Shown here: positions 15,416 through 24,302 of the stretch, piece by piece | Layout: each line of letters starts with the position of its first letter | How positions within the stretch are numbered: position 1 is the stretch's first letter | From: Solirubrobacterales bacterium | GTDB lineage: Bacteria > Actinomycetota > Thermoleophilia > Solirubrobacterales > Solirubrobacteraceae | Length of the DNA stretch: 64,000 bases | NCBI GenBank assembly: GCA_003138355.1 | Contig: PLFX01000032.1 | Location: 1 to 64,000 of the forward strand | Reading direction: 5' to 3' | Translations under genes and position numbers: made by a program | The notes under the pieces: model-generated | What the model was told of the DNA's origin: nothing | Databases searched by the model: none | The model's input: the letters and a program-made list of their open reading frames with translations, nothing else

Positions 15416-16948
15416 CTAAGCCGCTGCCAGACCCTCCACGCCGCCCTCCTCGGAGGCCCGGACGAAGTCGCGCTGACGGATCAGCACGAATGAAAAGACC
15501 GCGCCGATGAAGGCGAGGATGGCCGCGATCAGCGTCACCTCGTTGAGCCCGCTGACGAAACCGGCCTTTGCCGCGTGGGCCACCGTGCGGTTGAGCGCGC
15601 CGCCGGCGCTCGTGGTTCCGCCACCCCCGCTCGTGATGTGGGCGGCGATCGCGCGGGCCGAGCGTGCGAGCGGCGTGTGGGCAAGGTCGGAGACGATCAC
15701 CGAGCGCGATTGGGTGGCCAGCAGCGAGCCGAGCGCGGCGACGCCGGTCGCAGTGCCGACCTGGCGCAGGGTCGAGTTGATACCCGATGCCATCCCGGCG
15801 CGCGTGTGATCGACGACGCCGACCGCGGTCGACGCGAGCGGCGTGTTGACCAGCCCAGCGCCGAGGCCCGTCAGGACGAACCCCGGGATCAGGTGCGTCC
15901 AGCCGGTCGAAACATTGATGCCGCGCATCATCAGCAGGCCGGCACCGATCAATACGAACCCGGGCGCGATCATGGTGCGTACGGGGAGGTGGCTCGACAG
16001 ACGGCCCGCGACGCCGGAGATCACGAACAGGGCGCCGGTCAGCACGAGGAAGTGCAGGCCGGTCGAGAGGGCAGAGAAGCCGAGGATGTTCTGCTGGTAG
16101 AGCGTGAGATAGGTGAGTAGGGAGAAGATCGAACCGTTGACGGCGAACGCGGCCACGAGTCCACCGGTGAAGGCCGGCTTGCGCAGCAGCGAGAGATCGA
16201 GCATTGGATAGGAGGAACGCAACTCGAGTCCGATGAACGCCGCCAGCAGGACGGCGAAGGCGGCGAAGCAGCCGAGCACCTCGCCGGCGCCCCAGCCGAG
16301 CGCGTTGGCCCGGATCAACCCGTAAACGAGCGCCGCGAGCGCCGTCGTGAAGAGGATGAACCCGGCCCAGTCCGCGCGCGTCGCGTTCGGATCGCGCGAC
16401 TCGCTGACGCGCATCAGCGTGATCGCGAAGGCGATCAGGCCAAGCGGGACATTGACGAAGAAGATCCAGCGCCAGGAGAGGTCGGTCGTGATGATCCCCC
16501 CGAGCACGGGGCCGACCGCAACCGAGACGCCGGTCGTCGCGCCGAAGACCGCGAAAGCCGCGCCGCGGTCACGCCCGCGGAAGGCGTCGGAGATCAGCGC
16601 GAGCGCAACCGAGAACATCGTCGCCCCGCCGATCCCCTGCAGACCGCGCGCGACGCAGAGGAAGGCCGCCGATCCGCTCAGCCCGCAGAGGACTGACCCA
16701 AGCGTGAAGATCGTGATGCCGATCGCAAAGAGGCGCCGCCGCCCGAATCGGTCGGCGAGCGATCCGGTCGTCAGCAGCATCGCCGCGAGTGCCAACGCAT
16801 AGGCGTCGATCACCCACTGCAACGCCGAGAGCGATGCGTGAAAGCTGTGCTGGATCGTCGGCAGCGCGACGTTCACGATCGTGAGGTCGAGGAGCAGCAT
16901 GAAAATGCCGATCGAGACCGCGACCAGGGTCCACCACTTGCGTGCCAT
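15416..16948 (-). CDS. MFS drug/proton antiporter, DHA2 (EmrB/QacA) family
   Basis: 510 residues with 14 predicted membrane helices. DHA2 signatures: LDLTIVNVALPTIQ in helix 1 (motif D1), WVIDAYALALAAMLL in helix 2, GSLADRFGRRRLF (motif A) and VGPVLGGIIT (motif C of antiporters). Likely exports toxic compounds using the proton gradient. The start ATG at 16948 has a Shine-Dalgarno GGAGG. It is divergent from a MarR-type regulator across a 103-base gap with a 12-base palindrome, so it is probably repressed by that regulator. Confidence 0.9.
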   Translation of the reverse strand: MARKWWTLVAVSIGIFMLLLDLTIVNVALPTIQHSFHASLSALQWVIDAYALALAAMLLTTGSLADRFGRRRLFAIGITIFTLGSVLCGLSGSAAFLCVARGLQGIGGATMFSVALALISDAFRGRDRGAAFAVFGATTGVSVAVGPVLGGIITTDLSWRWIFFVNVPLGLIAFAITLMRVSESRDPNATRADWAGFILFTTALAALVYGLIRANALGWGAGEVLGCFAAFAVLLAAFIGLELRSSYPMLDLSLLRKPAFTGGLVAAFAVNGSIFSLLTYLTLYQQNILGFSALSTGLHFLVLTGALFVISGVAGRLSSHLPVRTMIAPGFVLIGAGLLMMRGINVSTGWTHLIPGFVLTGLGAGLVNTPLASTAVGVVDHTRAGMASGINSTLRQVGTATGVAALGSLLATQSRSVIVSDLAHTPLARSARAIAAHITSGGGGTTSAGGALNRTVAHAAKAGFVSGLNEVTLIAAILAFIGAVFSFVLIRQRDFVRASEEGGVEGLAAA

Positions 16949-17007
16949 TAGCGCCTCCCGTGTTGCGCGTCCGAAGTGTGCGCCGTCAACCTTATCATCA
17001 TTTTAAC

Positions 17008-17019
17008 TAACGATCGTTA
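17008..17019. promoter_or_regulatory. candidate MarR operator palindrome
   Basis: Perfect 12-base palindrome TAACGATCGTTA in the AT-richer gap between the MFS exporter and the tandem MarR gene. Flanking AACCTT (16988-16993) and AAGGTT (17019-17024) form an outer inverted repeat. Position and symmetry fit an autoregulatory operator; binding is inferred. Confidence 0.55.
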
Positions 17020-17051
17020 AGGTTATCTAGTTCCCGTTATCCTCCGTGCCC

Positions 17052-17930
17052 GTGCCGCAGCCTGCCGAAACCATCCTCTCTCCCTCGCTCGCCGACAACA
17101 TCGGCTACCTCCTGCACCGCACCTTCCAACAGGTCCAGGCAATCCACGCCGAGGCGGATACGCGTCCGCACCCCCGCGAGCTCGCGATCGTCTCACGCCT
17201 GCTCGCGATCGGACCGCAGCCTCAGCACGAGCTGGCACTCGTCCTGAGCGTGAATCGCAGCGTGATGGTGCACCTCCTCGACAGCCTGGAGCGGCAGGGA
17301 TTGGTCGCACGCGAGCGCAACCCGCACGACCGCAGGTCGCACCTCGTGAGTGCGACAGAGGGCGGCGCCGCCGCGCTCGCACGCGCCGCTCCGGAGATGC
17401 TCGCGGCGGATGAACGTGTGACGGAGCGCCTCAGCGTGGCGAAGCGCGACCGACTCTACGCTCTGCTCGGGGCGCTCCTCGGGCCGGCATTGCCCGATGT
17501 GGCGGCGCCGATCTCGCGGACCGTCACCTACCGGATCGCCCGCGCGCACTTCCTGCTGGCCGCGCGCGCGAACCGGGCTCTACAGCCGGTCGGGCTCGAC
17601 GTGCGCGAATACGGGCTGATGACGAGCGTGCGCGACCTCGGACCTTGCTCGCAGCACGAGATCGCCACGCGCCTCGACGTCAGCGGTCCCGTGATCGTGG
17701 AGCTCGTCGATGCGCTGGAGGCGCGGAATCTCGTCATGCGCGAGCGCAATCAAGAGGATCGACGCTCCTACGCGCTGCGCCTCAGCGCCGAGGGCGAGGC
17801 GCTGCTGACGCGGGCGAGCACCGCCATCGAAGCCGCGCTCACCGAGGCTTCCCAGGAGATCGGACGCGCGGGCATGCTGCGTCTCGCGGCGCTGCTGCGA
17901 GAGCTGCTCGGAGCCGGCACCGCCGGCTGA
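17052..17930 (+). CDS. tandem-fused MarR-family regulator (two MarR domains)
   Basis: 292 residues containing two complete MarR units in one chain. Unit 1 is about 12-140: HELALVLSVNRSVMVHLLDSLE recognition region and wing LVARERNPHDRRS. Unit 2 is about 150-285: HEIATRLDVSGPVIVELVDALE recognition region and wing LVMRERNQEDRRS. Normal MarR proteins are about 145 residues and dimerise, so this is probably a single-chain pseudo-dimer. GTG at 17052 is preferred because TATCCT (17038-17043) lies eight bases upstream; GTG at 17046 is also in frame. It is divergent from a DHA2 exporter that it likely controls. Confidence 0.85.
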   Translation: MPQPAETILSPSLADNIGYLLHRTFQQVQAIHAEADTRPHPRELAIVSRLLAIGPQPQHELALVLSVNRSVMVHLLDSLERQGLVARERNPHDRRSHLVSATEGGAAALARAAPEMLAADERVTERLSVAKRDRLYALLGALLGPALPDVAAPISRTVTYRIARAHFLLAARANRALQPVGLDVREYGLMTSVRDLGPCSQHEIATRLDVSGPVIVELVDALEARNLVMRERNQEDRRSYALRLSAEGEALLTRASTAIEAALTEASQEIGRAGMLRLAALLRELLGAGTAG

Positions 17931-17952
17931 GACCTCGACGGTCCGGTAGGGC

Positions 17953-18546
17953 ATGCTTTGCTCCGTGTGGCATGCCGCGGAACTGAGACCGGTCCTCGAA
18001 GGCGCGCTCGTCCGTCTCGAGCCGCTCGAGGAGCGCCACCGCGCGCAGCTACACGAGGCGGCGCGCGAGCCGGAGACCTGGCGCTGGATGCCCCTCAACG
18101 CGAGCGCCTCGCCGGAGATCTTCGACCGCTATTTCGAGCGGGCGCTCGACCGCGGCGAATCGGAGATGTTCGCAACGATCGATCTGGCGAGCGGCAGCGC
18201 GATCGGCGCGACCGGCTATCACGCGCTACGCCCCGAACACCGTGGTCTCGAGATCGGCGGCACGTGGCTGCGTCCCGAGGCGTGGCGCACCGGGGCAAAC
18301 CGCGAGACGAAGCTGCTGCTGCTCGGTCACGCGTTCGGCGCGCTCGATTGCATTCGTGTCGAGTTCAAGACCGACGCGCTCAACGAGCGCTCGCGCGCGG
18401 CGCTCGAGGGAATCGGTGCGCGCTACGAGGGCACCTTCCGCAGCCACATGGTCGTCCGCGGCGAGGTGATCCGCGACAGCGCCTACTACAGCATCATCGC
18501 GAGCGAATGGCCGACGGTGCGAGCGAGACTGGGCGCGCGTGAGTGA
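17953..18546 (+). CDS. GNAT acetyltransferase, RimJ/RimL type
   Basis: 197 residues with the RimJ/RimL-like GNAT layout: N-terminal LEGALVRLEPLEERHRAQL, a strand segment IGATGYHALRPEHRGLEIGGTWL, the acetyl-CoA region RTGANRETKLLLLGHAF (motif A, with a weaker RxxGxG/A pattern), and IRVEFKTDALNERSRAALEGIGARYEG, which is typical of the family. It may acetylate an N-terminal amine or a small molecule. It overlaps the following deacetylase-like gene by eight bases, so the two are co-transcribed. An internal GTG at 17965 is an alternative start. Confidence 0.85.
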   Translation: MLCSVWHAAELRPVLEGALVRLEPLEERHRAQLHEAAREPETWRWMPLNASASPEIFDRYFERALDRGESEMFATIDLASGSAIGATGYHALRPEHRGLEIGGTWLRPEAWRTGANRETKLLLLGHAFGALDCIRVEFKTDALNERSRAALEGIGARYEGTFRSHMVVRGEVIRDSAYYSIIASEWPTVRARLGARE

Positions 18547-19489
18547 ACCGCGGGCGGGCGCCGGGCGACGCGAGGCGCGCCAGCGCGCGGTACGCCGCCG
18601 CCGGCGTAGCGCCGGGCTGGTGCTCTTCTGCGCGCTTGCCGCCGGCGGCTTCGCGATCGCGGCCACCGGCGGCGGGGCCCACAAGCGACCGGAGCGACGG
18701 CCAGCGGCGACCGCGCCCGTGACGGTCGCCAAGGCGCATGGATCAATCGACCGATGCCTCGCGCCGTACCGTCGCGAGCGCGCGCCGATCCTTGAGTACC
18801 ACGTGATCGCGCCGGCCCCCCCGGGCGCGCCGTTCCCGCTGCTGTATGTGCAGCCCTCGCTGTTCGCGGCGCAGATGCACGCACTCGTCGTGGCGGGATA
18901 CCACGCCGTGACGCTCGATCAGCTGTGGGCGAACTGGCACCAGCACAAGCGGCTACCGTGCGGTAGGCCGATCGTCGTCAGCTTCGACAACGGCTACGAG
19001 ACGCAGTTCCAGTACGCGGCTCCGGTGCTCAAGCGGCTCGGCTGGCCAGGGGTCGAGAACCTCCAGCTGACCGGCCTCTCGTGGGCAAACGGCGGGATCT
19101 CACACCACGAGATCGGCGAGCTCGTCCGCGACGATCACTGGGAGCTCGACACGCAAGGCTATGACCACACGGGGATGGTCGGCCTCGACGCCGCAGCGCT
19201 GCGCTTCCAGACCGCGACGACGCGCCGAAAGATCCAGCGGATCTTCCACGTGCCAGTCAACTGGTTCTGCTACCCCTCGGGCGAGTACAACCCGACCGTG
19301 ATCGCCGCGCTCCAGACGGCCGGATTCCGCGGCTCTACGACGGAGTACCCGGGCTGGGCGGGGCCGGAGGACAATCCCTACGCCCTGCCGCGGATGGAGG
19401 TGCATCCGACGCAGAGTCCGAGCCAGCTCGTCGCCGACGTGGCGGCGATGGCGCCGGATCGACCGCCGCCCGACGCGGGGGCGCACTAG
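18539..19489 (+). CDS. polysaccharide-deacetylase-like (CE4) protein with altered metal site
   Basis: 316 residues. A basic N-terminus and a hydrophobic segment (about 24-43) suggest a signal anchor. The NodB-like domain begins around 80: APILEYHVIAP, VVSFDNGYETQ, WELDTQGYDHTGM, VNWFCYPSGEYN and GFRGSTTEYPG. In classical CE4 enzymes the first motif is TFDDG and the second is SHTxxH. Here the second Asp is Asn, and the first metal His of the second motif is replaced (LDTQGYDH). It may bind substrate without hydrolysis or use a different metal set. It is co-transcribed with the GNAT gene through an eight-base overlap. GTG start. Confidence 0.8.
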   Translation: MSEPRAGAGRREARQRAVRRRRRSAGLVLFCALAAGGFAIAATGGGAHKRPERRPAATAPVTVAKAHGSIDRCLAPYRRERAPILEYHVIAPAPPGAPFPLLYVQPSLFAAQMHALVVAGYHAVTLDQLWANWHQHKRLPCGRPIVVSFDNGYETQFQYAAPVLKRLGWPGVENLQLTGLSWANGGISHHEIGELVRDDHWELDTQGYDHTGMVGLDAAALRFQTATTRRKIQRIFHVPVNWFCYPSGEYNPTVIAALQTAGFRGSTTEYPGWAGPEDNPYALPRMEVHPTQSPSQLVADVAAMAPDRPPPDAGAH

Positions 19490-19505
19490 CAGGCGGCCGG
19501 CGCCC

Positions 19506-20243
19506 CTAGGCCACGCGCTTGGTGTCGCGTCGAAACGCCCAGGCGGCGCCAATCGCCAGCAGCAGCGCCCAGACGCCGATCGTGATCCAGGCGCGCAGCG
19601 GCCAGCCGTGCCCCGTCAGTCCGACGTGGGCAGCCTGGACGAGCCAGTAGGACGGCAGGAGCCGGCCGAGCTCCAGGAGGAACCCGTGCTTGAGCGGGAA
19701 CCAGGTGCCGCCGAGGAACGCGAGCAGCGAGGCGCCGCCGCCGGTCGCCGGGCCGATCGCGTCGACGTTGAGGAGGTGCCCGAGCATGATCCCGAGCGCC
19801 GCGAAGGGCGCCAGCGAGACGAGGATCAGGCCGACCATCTCCAGCCAGCGGCCGGCCGGAAGGCTCACGCCCAGCAATGCCCCGGCGAGGGAGAGGACGA
19901 GGATCGTCAGGCAGGCCATCATGTAGGCGGTGAGGACCTTGGCGCGGAAGTAGTCGCGCGTCGTCAGCGGCGTGATCCGCAGCTGTCGCGTCCAGCCGGC
20001 CTGGCGTTCGGCGGCGATCCGCGCGCCGCTCGAGATCATCGCGATCATCGTGCCGAGTGAGGTCAGCCCGACCATGTAGTAGAGCGGGAACGAGATGCCG
20101 CTGTTGTCGAAGTTCTGGTTGTTGCGGTACGGGGCCGCGATCACGAGGTAGAACACGAGCGGGAAGCCGATCGAGAAGAAGAAGAAGCGGCGGTTGCGGA
20201 TCGCGCGCAGGAGCTCGTAGCGGGTGTAGAGGATGCCTCTCAC
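19506..20243 (-). CDS. ABC-2 type transporter permease
   Basis: 245 residues with six predicted membrane helices and an N-terminal cytoplasmic YTRYELLRAIRNRRFFFFS segment typical of DrrB-like ABC-2 permeases. The AAERQAGWTRQLRITPLTTRDYF segment is the conserved coupling region before helix 3. It exports an unknown compound together with the ATPase encoded immediately upstream; start and stop overlap by four bases (ATGA). Confidence 0.9.
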   Translation of the reverse strand: MRGILYTRYELLRAIRNRRFFFFSIGFPLVFYLVIAAPYRNNQNFDNSGISFPLYYMVGLTSLGTMIAMISSGARIAAERQAGWTRQLRITPLTTRDYFRAKVLTAYMMACLTILVLSLAGALLGVSLPAGRWLEMVGLILVSLAPFAALGIMLGHLLNVDAIGPATGGGASLLAFLGGTWFPLKHGFLLELGRLLPSYWLVQAAHVGLTGHGWPLRAWITIGVWALLLAIGAAWAFRRDTKRVA

Positions 20244-21169
20244 CGCGCCACCGGCTCAGCGTCGTCGGCGGTGAGCGCGAGGAACGCGTCCTCGAGCGCG
20301 CCACCCGTGATCTCGATGTCGCGCGCGGCAGGATGACGCTCGAGCAGCGCGCGGATCGTCTGGTCGGAGTCCGAGCAGCTGAGGATGATCGCCTCGCCGC
20401 GGCGCTCGGCGGAGCTGACGCCCGGGAGGGCCAGCAACTCGTCGGCCTGCACGCCAGGGAGCGTTGCCCGCAGCGTGCGGAAGCCGACCCGGCCCTTGAT
20501 CTCGGTCGGCGGCCCGTCGGCGACGACCTGCCCGCGCGCCATCAGGATCACCCGATCGGCGTTCTGGTCGGCCTCCTCGAGGTAGTGGGTGGCGAAGAGG
20601 ACGGTCTTGCCGCGCGCGGCGAAGTCGCGCATCGCCTCCCAGAACTCGTGGCGTGACTCGACGTCCATCGCCACCGTCGGCTCGTCGAGCACGAGCAGGT
20701 CGGGGTTGCTGATCAGCGCGATCGCGAAGCGCACGCGCTGGGTCTCGCCACCGGAGAGCTTCTGCGTGCGGCGCCGCGCGATGCGCTCGAGACCGGTCTT
20801 CGCCATCACCTCACCGACATCGGCGGGCGCCGGAAACATGCCCGCCATCATCGTCAGGAGCTCGCGCACCGAGAGATACTGGATCAGCGAACCGGTCTGC
20901 AGCATCGCGCCGATCAGCCCGGCGTTGACCGCGGTGCGCGGCTCGCGACCGAAGAGCGTCACGCTGCCGGCGTCGGGCGGCGTGAGCCCCAGCAACATGT
21001 CGATCGTCGTCGACTTGCCGGCGCCGTTCGGACCGAGCAGCGCGACCGTCTGGCCGCGCGGGATATCCACGTCCACGCCCCGGACCGCGTGGACCGGCCC
21101 ATCGGGGCTGCGAAACGTCTTGGTCAGGCCAGCGAGACTGATGCCGGCACCGGCGGCAGCGTCCTCCAT
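20240..21169 (-). CDS. ABC transporter ATPase, DrrA-like
   Basis: 309 residues. Walker A GPNGAGKST (near residue 45), Q-loop MLQTGSLIQYL, signature LSGGETQRVR, Walker B DLLVLDEPTVAMD and H-loop LFATHYLEEAD, followed by a C-terminal regulatory extension usual in DrrA-type exporters. It energises the adjacent ABC-2 permease. The ATG at 21169 has TACCGT at 21183-21178, eight bases upstream, suggesting a leaderless operon transcript. Divergent from the response regulator gene. Confidence 0.93.
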   Translation of the reverse strand: MEDAAAGAGISLAGLTKTFRSPDGPVHAVRGVDVDIPRGQTVALLGPNGAGKSTTIDMLLGLTPPDAGSVTLFGREPRTAVNAGLIGAMLQTGSLIQYLSVRELLTMMAGMFPAPADVGEVMAKTGLERIARRRTQKLSGGETQRVRFAIALISNPDLLVLDEPTVAMDVESRHEFWEAMRDFAARGKTVLFATHYLEEADQNADRVILMARGQVVADGPPTEIKGRVGFRTLRATLPGVQADELLALPGVSSAERRGEAIILSCSDSDQTIRALLERHPAARDIEITGGALEDAFLALTADDAEPVAR

Positions 21170-21245
21170 CGGACTGGACGGTAGTTGAGTAACGGTTTCA
21201 GTCGCCTCTCAGGAAACACACAGGCTTCGGCGCGATGATCCCGCC

Positions 21246-21944
21246 GTGCAAGAAGGCGAGAAGCTCAGCGTGCTCGTCGTCGACGATGAGCCGAACATCG
21301 TCGACGTGATCTCGATGGCGCTGCGCTTCGAGGGCTTCGAGGTCGAGTCAGCGGCAAACGGCGCCGACGCGATCGCAGCGGTCGCAGCTCGTAAGCCGGC
21401 GGTCATCGTGCTCGACGTGATGCTGCCCGACATCGACGGCTTCGAGGTGGCACGCCGCCTGGCCGGAGCGCGGACGGGCGTGCCGATCCTCTTCCTAACC
21501 GCGCGCGACGCGACCGAGGACATCGTCCACGGTCTGACCGTCGGCGGCGATGACTACATGACGAAGCCTTTCAGCCTCGAAGAGCTCGTGGCGCGGATCC
21601 GCACTGTCCTGCGCCGCAGCGGGCATGGCGTCGAGCGCTCTCCGCGGCTCGTGTTCGGCGACCTCGAGCTCGACGAGGACACGCGAGAGGTTTCGCGCGG
21701 CGGCCGGCCGATCGAGCTGACGGCGACCGAATTCCGCCTGTTGCGCTACCTGATGCTCAACCCGCGGCGCGTGCTGACGCGCTCGCAGCTGCTCGACCAC
21801 GTCTGGCAATACGACTTCGGCGGCGACGCGCGCGTGCTCGAGACCTACATCAGCTATCTGCGCAAGAAGGTCGACGTCGAAGAGCCGCCGCTGATCCACA
21901 CCGTTCGTGGGTTCGGCTACGCGCTGCGGTTGCCCCGCGGTTAG
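21246..21944 (+). CDS. OmpR/PhoB-family response regulator
   Basis: 232 residues. Receiver domain at about 8-122 with the acidic pair in VVDDEPN, phosphoacceptor Asp57 in VLDVMLPDIDG, Thr in FLTARD and Lys in YMTKPFSLEEL; winged-helix DNA-binding domain at about 135-228 with ELTATEFRLLRYLMLNP and TVRGFGYALR. Receives phosphate from a cognate kinase, presumably the product of the next gene, which starts one base after the stop. That kinase gene lacks an ATPase domain, so the phosphodonor may be another protein. GTG start. Confidence 0.93.
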   Translation: MQEGEKLSVLVVDDEPNIVDVISMALRFEGFEVESAANGADAIAAVAARKPAVIVLDVMLPDIDGFEVARRLAGARTGVPILFLTARDATEDIVHGLTVGGDDYMTKPFSLEELVARIRTVLRRSGHGVERSPRLVFGDLELDEDTREVSRGGRPIELTATEFRLLRYLMLNPRRVLTRSQLLDHVWQYDFGGDARVLETYISYLRKKVDVEEPPLIHTVRGFGYALRLPRG

Positions 21945-23015
21945 GTGGGCCGGCTGGGGCTCGGATCCCTGCGCGCCCGCCTGCTCGTCGGGCTCGTCGT
22001 GCTCGCAGCAATCGGGCTCGTCGTCGCGGGCTATGTGACCTATAGCGAGGAGCGCTCGTTCCTGCTCGGGCAGGTCAACGCCGACGTGATCACCTCGTTC
22101 AACAGCGTCGAAGACCAGGTCGATGGGCTCAATCACCTTCGCGGTCCGGCGGCGCCGTCGCGCCGGCCCGGGCACGACAGCGGCAACGGTCGCCCCCCGC
22201 CCGGCCCCGAGCGCGACTACCAGATCGACCCGCGCGGCACCTTCGGCGAGCACATCGGTCCCCGGGGCGGTCGCGTCGGCAAACCCGTCGCCTACGGGTT
22301 CACCGGCCAGAATGAGCCGCAGCTGCCGCGAGACCTGCGCCCGTACCTGAGCACTCAAGGCCACACGCGGCTGTTCACGGTGCGCGCCAACGGCGATCCC
22401 AACCTGTCATACCGCTTGATGGCGCGCGCGGCAGACATCGGCTCCGGCGTGACCGTCGTCGGACTCTCGCTCGCCGGCACCGACGCATTGCTGTCGCGCC
22501 TGAAGGCGATCGAAGCGATTGTCATCGGCTCCGTCCTCGCGGCGCTTGCGCTGCTGGCGTGGGGCGTCGTCAGGATCGGCCTGCGCCCGCTCGATCGGAT
22601 CGGCGCGACGGCAGGAGCAATCGCGGCGGGGGACCTCGCGCGGCGCGTCAGCCCGGCCGAGGGGCGAACCGAGGTTGGGCGCCTCGGGCTAGCACTGAAC
22701 ACGATGCTCGGGCAGATCGAGCATGCGTTCGCGCGCCAGCGCCAGAGCGAGGAGCGCCTACGTCGCTTCCTCTCCGACGCCTCGCACGAGCTGCGCACGC
22801 CGCTGACCTCGATCCGGGGCTACGCGGAGTTATTGCGACGCGGCGCAACCGCAACCACAGCCGAGCGCGACAAGGCGGCCGAGCAGATCGAGCACGAGGC
22901 ATCACGAATGGGAATCGTCGTCGAGCAGCTGCTCGCGCTCGCGCGCCTGGACGAGCTGCCCACCGAACCGCACGAGCCGGGCGATCCACTCGCCCGCGAT
23001 GCGGGAGACGAGTAG
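21945..23015 (+). CDS. sensor histidine kinase lacking the HATPase catalytic domain
   Basis: 356 residues. First membrane helix about 12-32, an extracytoplasmic sensor of about 150 residues with a Pro/Gly/Arg-rich stretch, second helix about 188-210, HAMP about 211-265 (IGLRPLDRIGATAGAIAAGD), then the dimerisation/phosphoacceptor domain with SDASHELRTPLTSIRGY (His281). The frame ends 75 residues later (LARLDELPTEPHEPG...). The ATP-binding N, G1 and G2 boxes are absent, and no reading frame of the 24 bases before the convergent serS gene encodes them. It therefore cannot autophosphorylate alone unless another protein supplies the ATPase. Probably a 3-prime truncated gene; the sensor and phosphotransfer parts remain intact. 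Confidence 0.85.
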   Translation: MGRLGLGSLRARLLVGLVVLAAIGLVVAGYVTYSEERSFLLGQVNADVITSFNSVEDQVDGLNHLRGPAAPSRRPGHDSGNGRPPPGPERDYQIDPRGTFGEHIGPRGGRVGKPVAYGFTGQNEPQLPRDLRPYLSTQGHTRLFTVRANGDPNLSYRLMARAADIGSGVTVVGLSLAGTDALLSRLKAIEAIVIGSVLAALALLAWGVVRIGLRPLDRIGATAGAIAAGDLARRVSPAEGRTEVGRLGLALNTMLGQIEHAFARQRQSEERLRRFLSDASHELRTPLTSIRGYAELLRRGATATTAERDKAAEQIEHEASRMGIVVEQLLALARLDELPTEPHEPGDPLARDAGDE

Positions 23016-23039
23016 CGGTCGACCGACGGCGGCGGCGCC

Positions 23040-24296
23040 TCAAGCGGGCGCGCGAACCACGGCCGGAGCGCCAAAAGGCACGAGGCACCCGGGCAGCGCA
23101 ACCGAGCCGTCTTCCCGCTGGCCGTTCTCGAGCAGTGCGACGATCGTGCGACCCACGGCAACCGCGGTCCCGTTGAGCGTGTGCGCTGTCAGCGCGCGTC
23201 CCCCGGACGCTGGGCGCACACGAATCTCCAGACGTCGCGCTTGGAAGTCGGTCGTATTCGAGGCCGACGTCAGCTCGAGGTAGCGCTGCTGGCTCGGAAG
23301 CCAGGCCTCGCAGTCGTACTTCATCGCCGCCGAGCCGCCGAGGTCCCACGCGGCGATGTTGAGCACGCGGTAGGGCAGGCCGAGGTCGTTCAGGATCGAC
23401 TCCTCGATCGCGAGCAGGCGCTCGTGCTCGTCCCGGCCGTGCTCCGCGGTCGTGAACACGAACATCTCGACCTTGTCGAACTGGTGCACGCGGATGATCC
23501 CGCGCGTGTCCTTGCCCGCCGCCCCCGCCTCGCGGCGGAAGCAGGGGGAGAAGCCGGCGTAGCGCAACGGCAGCGCATCCTCGTCGAGGATCTCGCCGGC
23601 GTGAAGCGATGCGAGCGCAACCTCGGATGTGCCTGTCAGGTAGAGGCCCTCATCAGGCACGGCATAGATCTGCTGCTCGGTGTCGGGAAGCATGCCGGTG
23701 CCGAAGAGCGCGTGTTCTCGCACCAGCACGGGCGGAATCACAGGCTCGAAGCCCTCTGACACCAGACGATCGATCGCCCAGCGCACGAGCGCGAGCTCGA
23801 GCAGGACGAGGTCGCCGCGCAGGTAGGCAAAGCGCGCACCCGAAACGCGCGCACCGGCCTCGACGTCGATCATCGAGCCCGCCAGCTCGAGGTGGTCGCG
23901 AAAGCCCTCGCCGATCCGTGGGTCCCCCACGATCCGCAGCACGCTGTCCTCGAGCGGAGCGTCGGCGAGCGGAGGATTCGGCAACCGGACGAGCGCCTCG
24001 TGCAACTCCGCGTCGACCAGCGCGAGCTCGCCTTCGAGCGCCTTCTCGCGGGCGCCGAGCTCGCGCATCCGCGTTATCTGCTCGCTCACGTCGCCGCCAT
24101 CTCGCTTGGCGGCCCCGATCGCATCGGAGGCGGCGTTCTTCTCGGCACGCAGCGACTCGAGCTCGGGCAGCACGGCGCGCCGGCGCCGATCGAGCTCGAT
24201 GACCAACTCGAGCGCCTCCTCCAGTTCCGCTCCGCGCCGCGCCAGCGCCGCGCGTACGGCGTCCGGCTGCTCGCGGATCAGAGCGAGGTCGAGTAC
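23040..24296 (-). CDS. serS: seryl-tRNA synthetase with a GTA codon at the expected start
   Basis: Charges tRNA-Ser with serine. Class II synthetase: N-terminal coiled-coil tRNA arm about 25-105, motif 2 around FSPCFRREAGAAGKDTRG, TGTSEVALAS, QFDKVEMFVF, and motif 3 GTAVAVGRTIVALLENGQ. The family N-terminus is VLDLALIREQPDAVRAALA, and the codon where Met belongs (24296-24294) is GTA. There is no ATG, GTG or TTG between the upstream stop and codon 31 (TTG at 24206), which would remove half of the first arm helix. TAGGCT at 24308-24303 lies exactly six bases before the GTA, as at other leaderless genes here, and contains the stop codon of the upstream cytochrome gene. A GTG-to-GTA error is the simplest alternative. 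Confidence 0.93.
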   Translation of the reverse strand, partial: VLDLALIREQPDAVRAALARRGAELEEALELVIELDRRRRAVLPELESLRAEKNAASDAIGAAKRDGGDVSEQITRMRELGAREKALEGELALVDAELHEALVRLPNPPLADAPLEDSVLRIVGDPRIGEGFRDHLELAGSMIDVEAGARVSGARFAYLRGDLVLLELALVRWAIDRLVSEGFEPVIPPVLVREHALFGTGMLPDTEQQIYAVPDEGLYLTGTSEVALASLHAGEILDEDALPLRYAGFSPCFRREAGAAGKDTRGIIRVHQFDKVEMFVFTTAEHGRDEHERLLAIEESILNDLGLPYRVLNIAAWDLGGSAAMKYDCEAWLPSQQRYLELTSASNTTDFQARRLEIRVRPASGGRALTAHTLNGTAVAVGRTIVALLENGQREDGSVALPGCLVPFGAPAVVRAPA

Positions 24297-24302
24297 GGCT
24301 CC

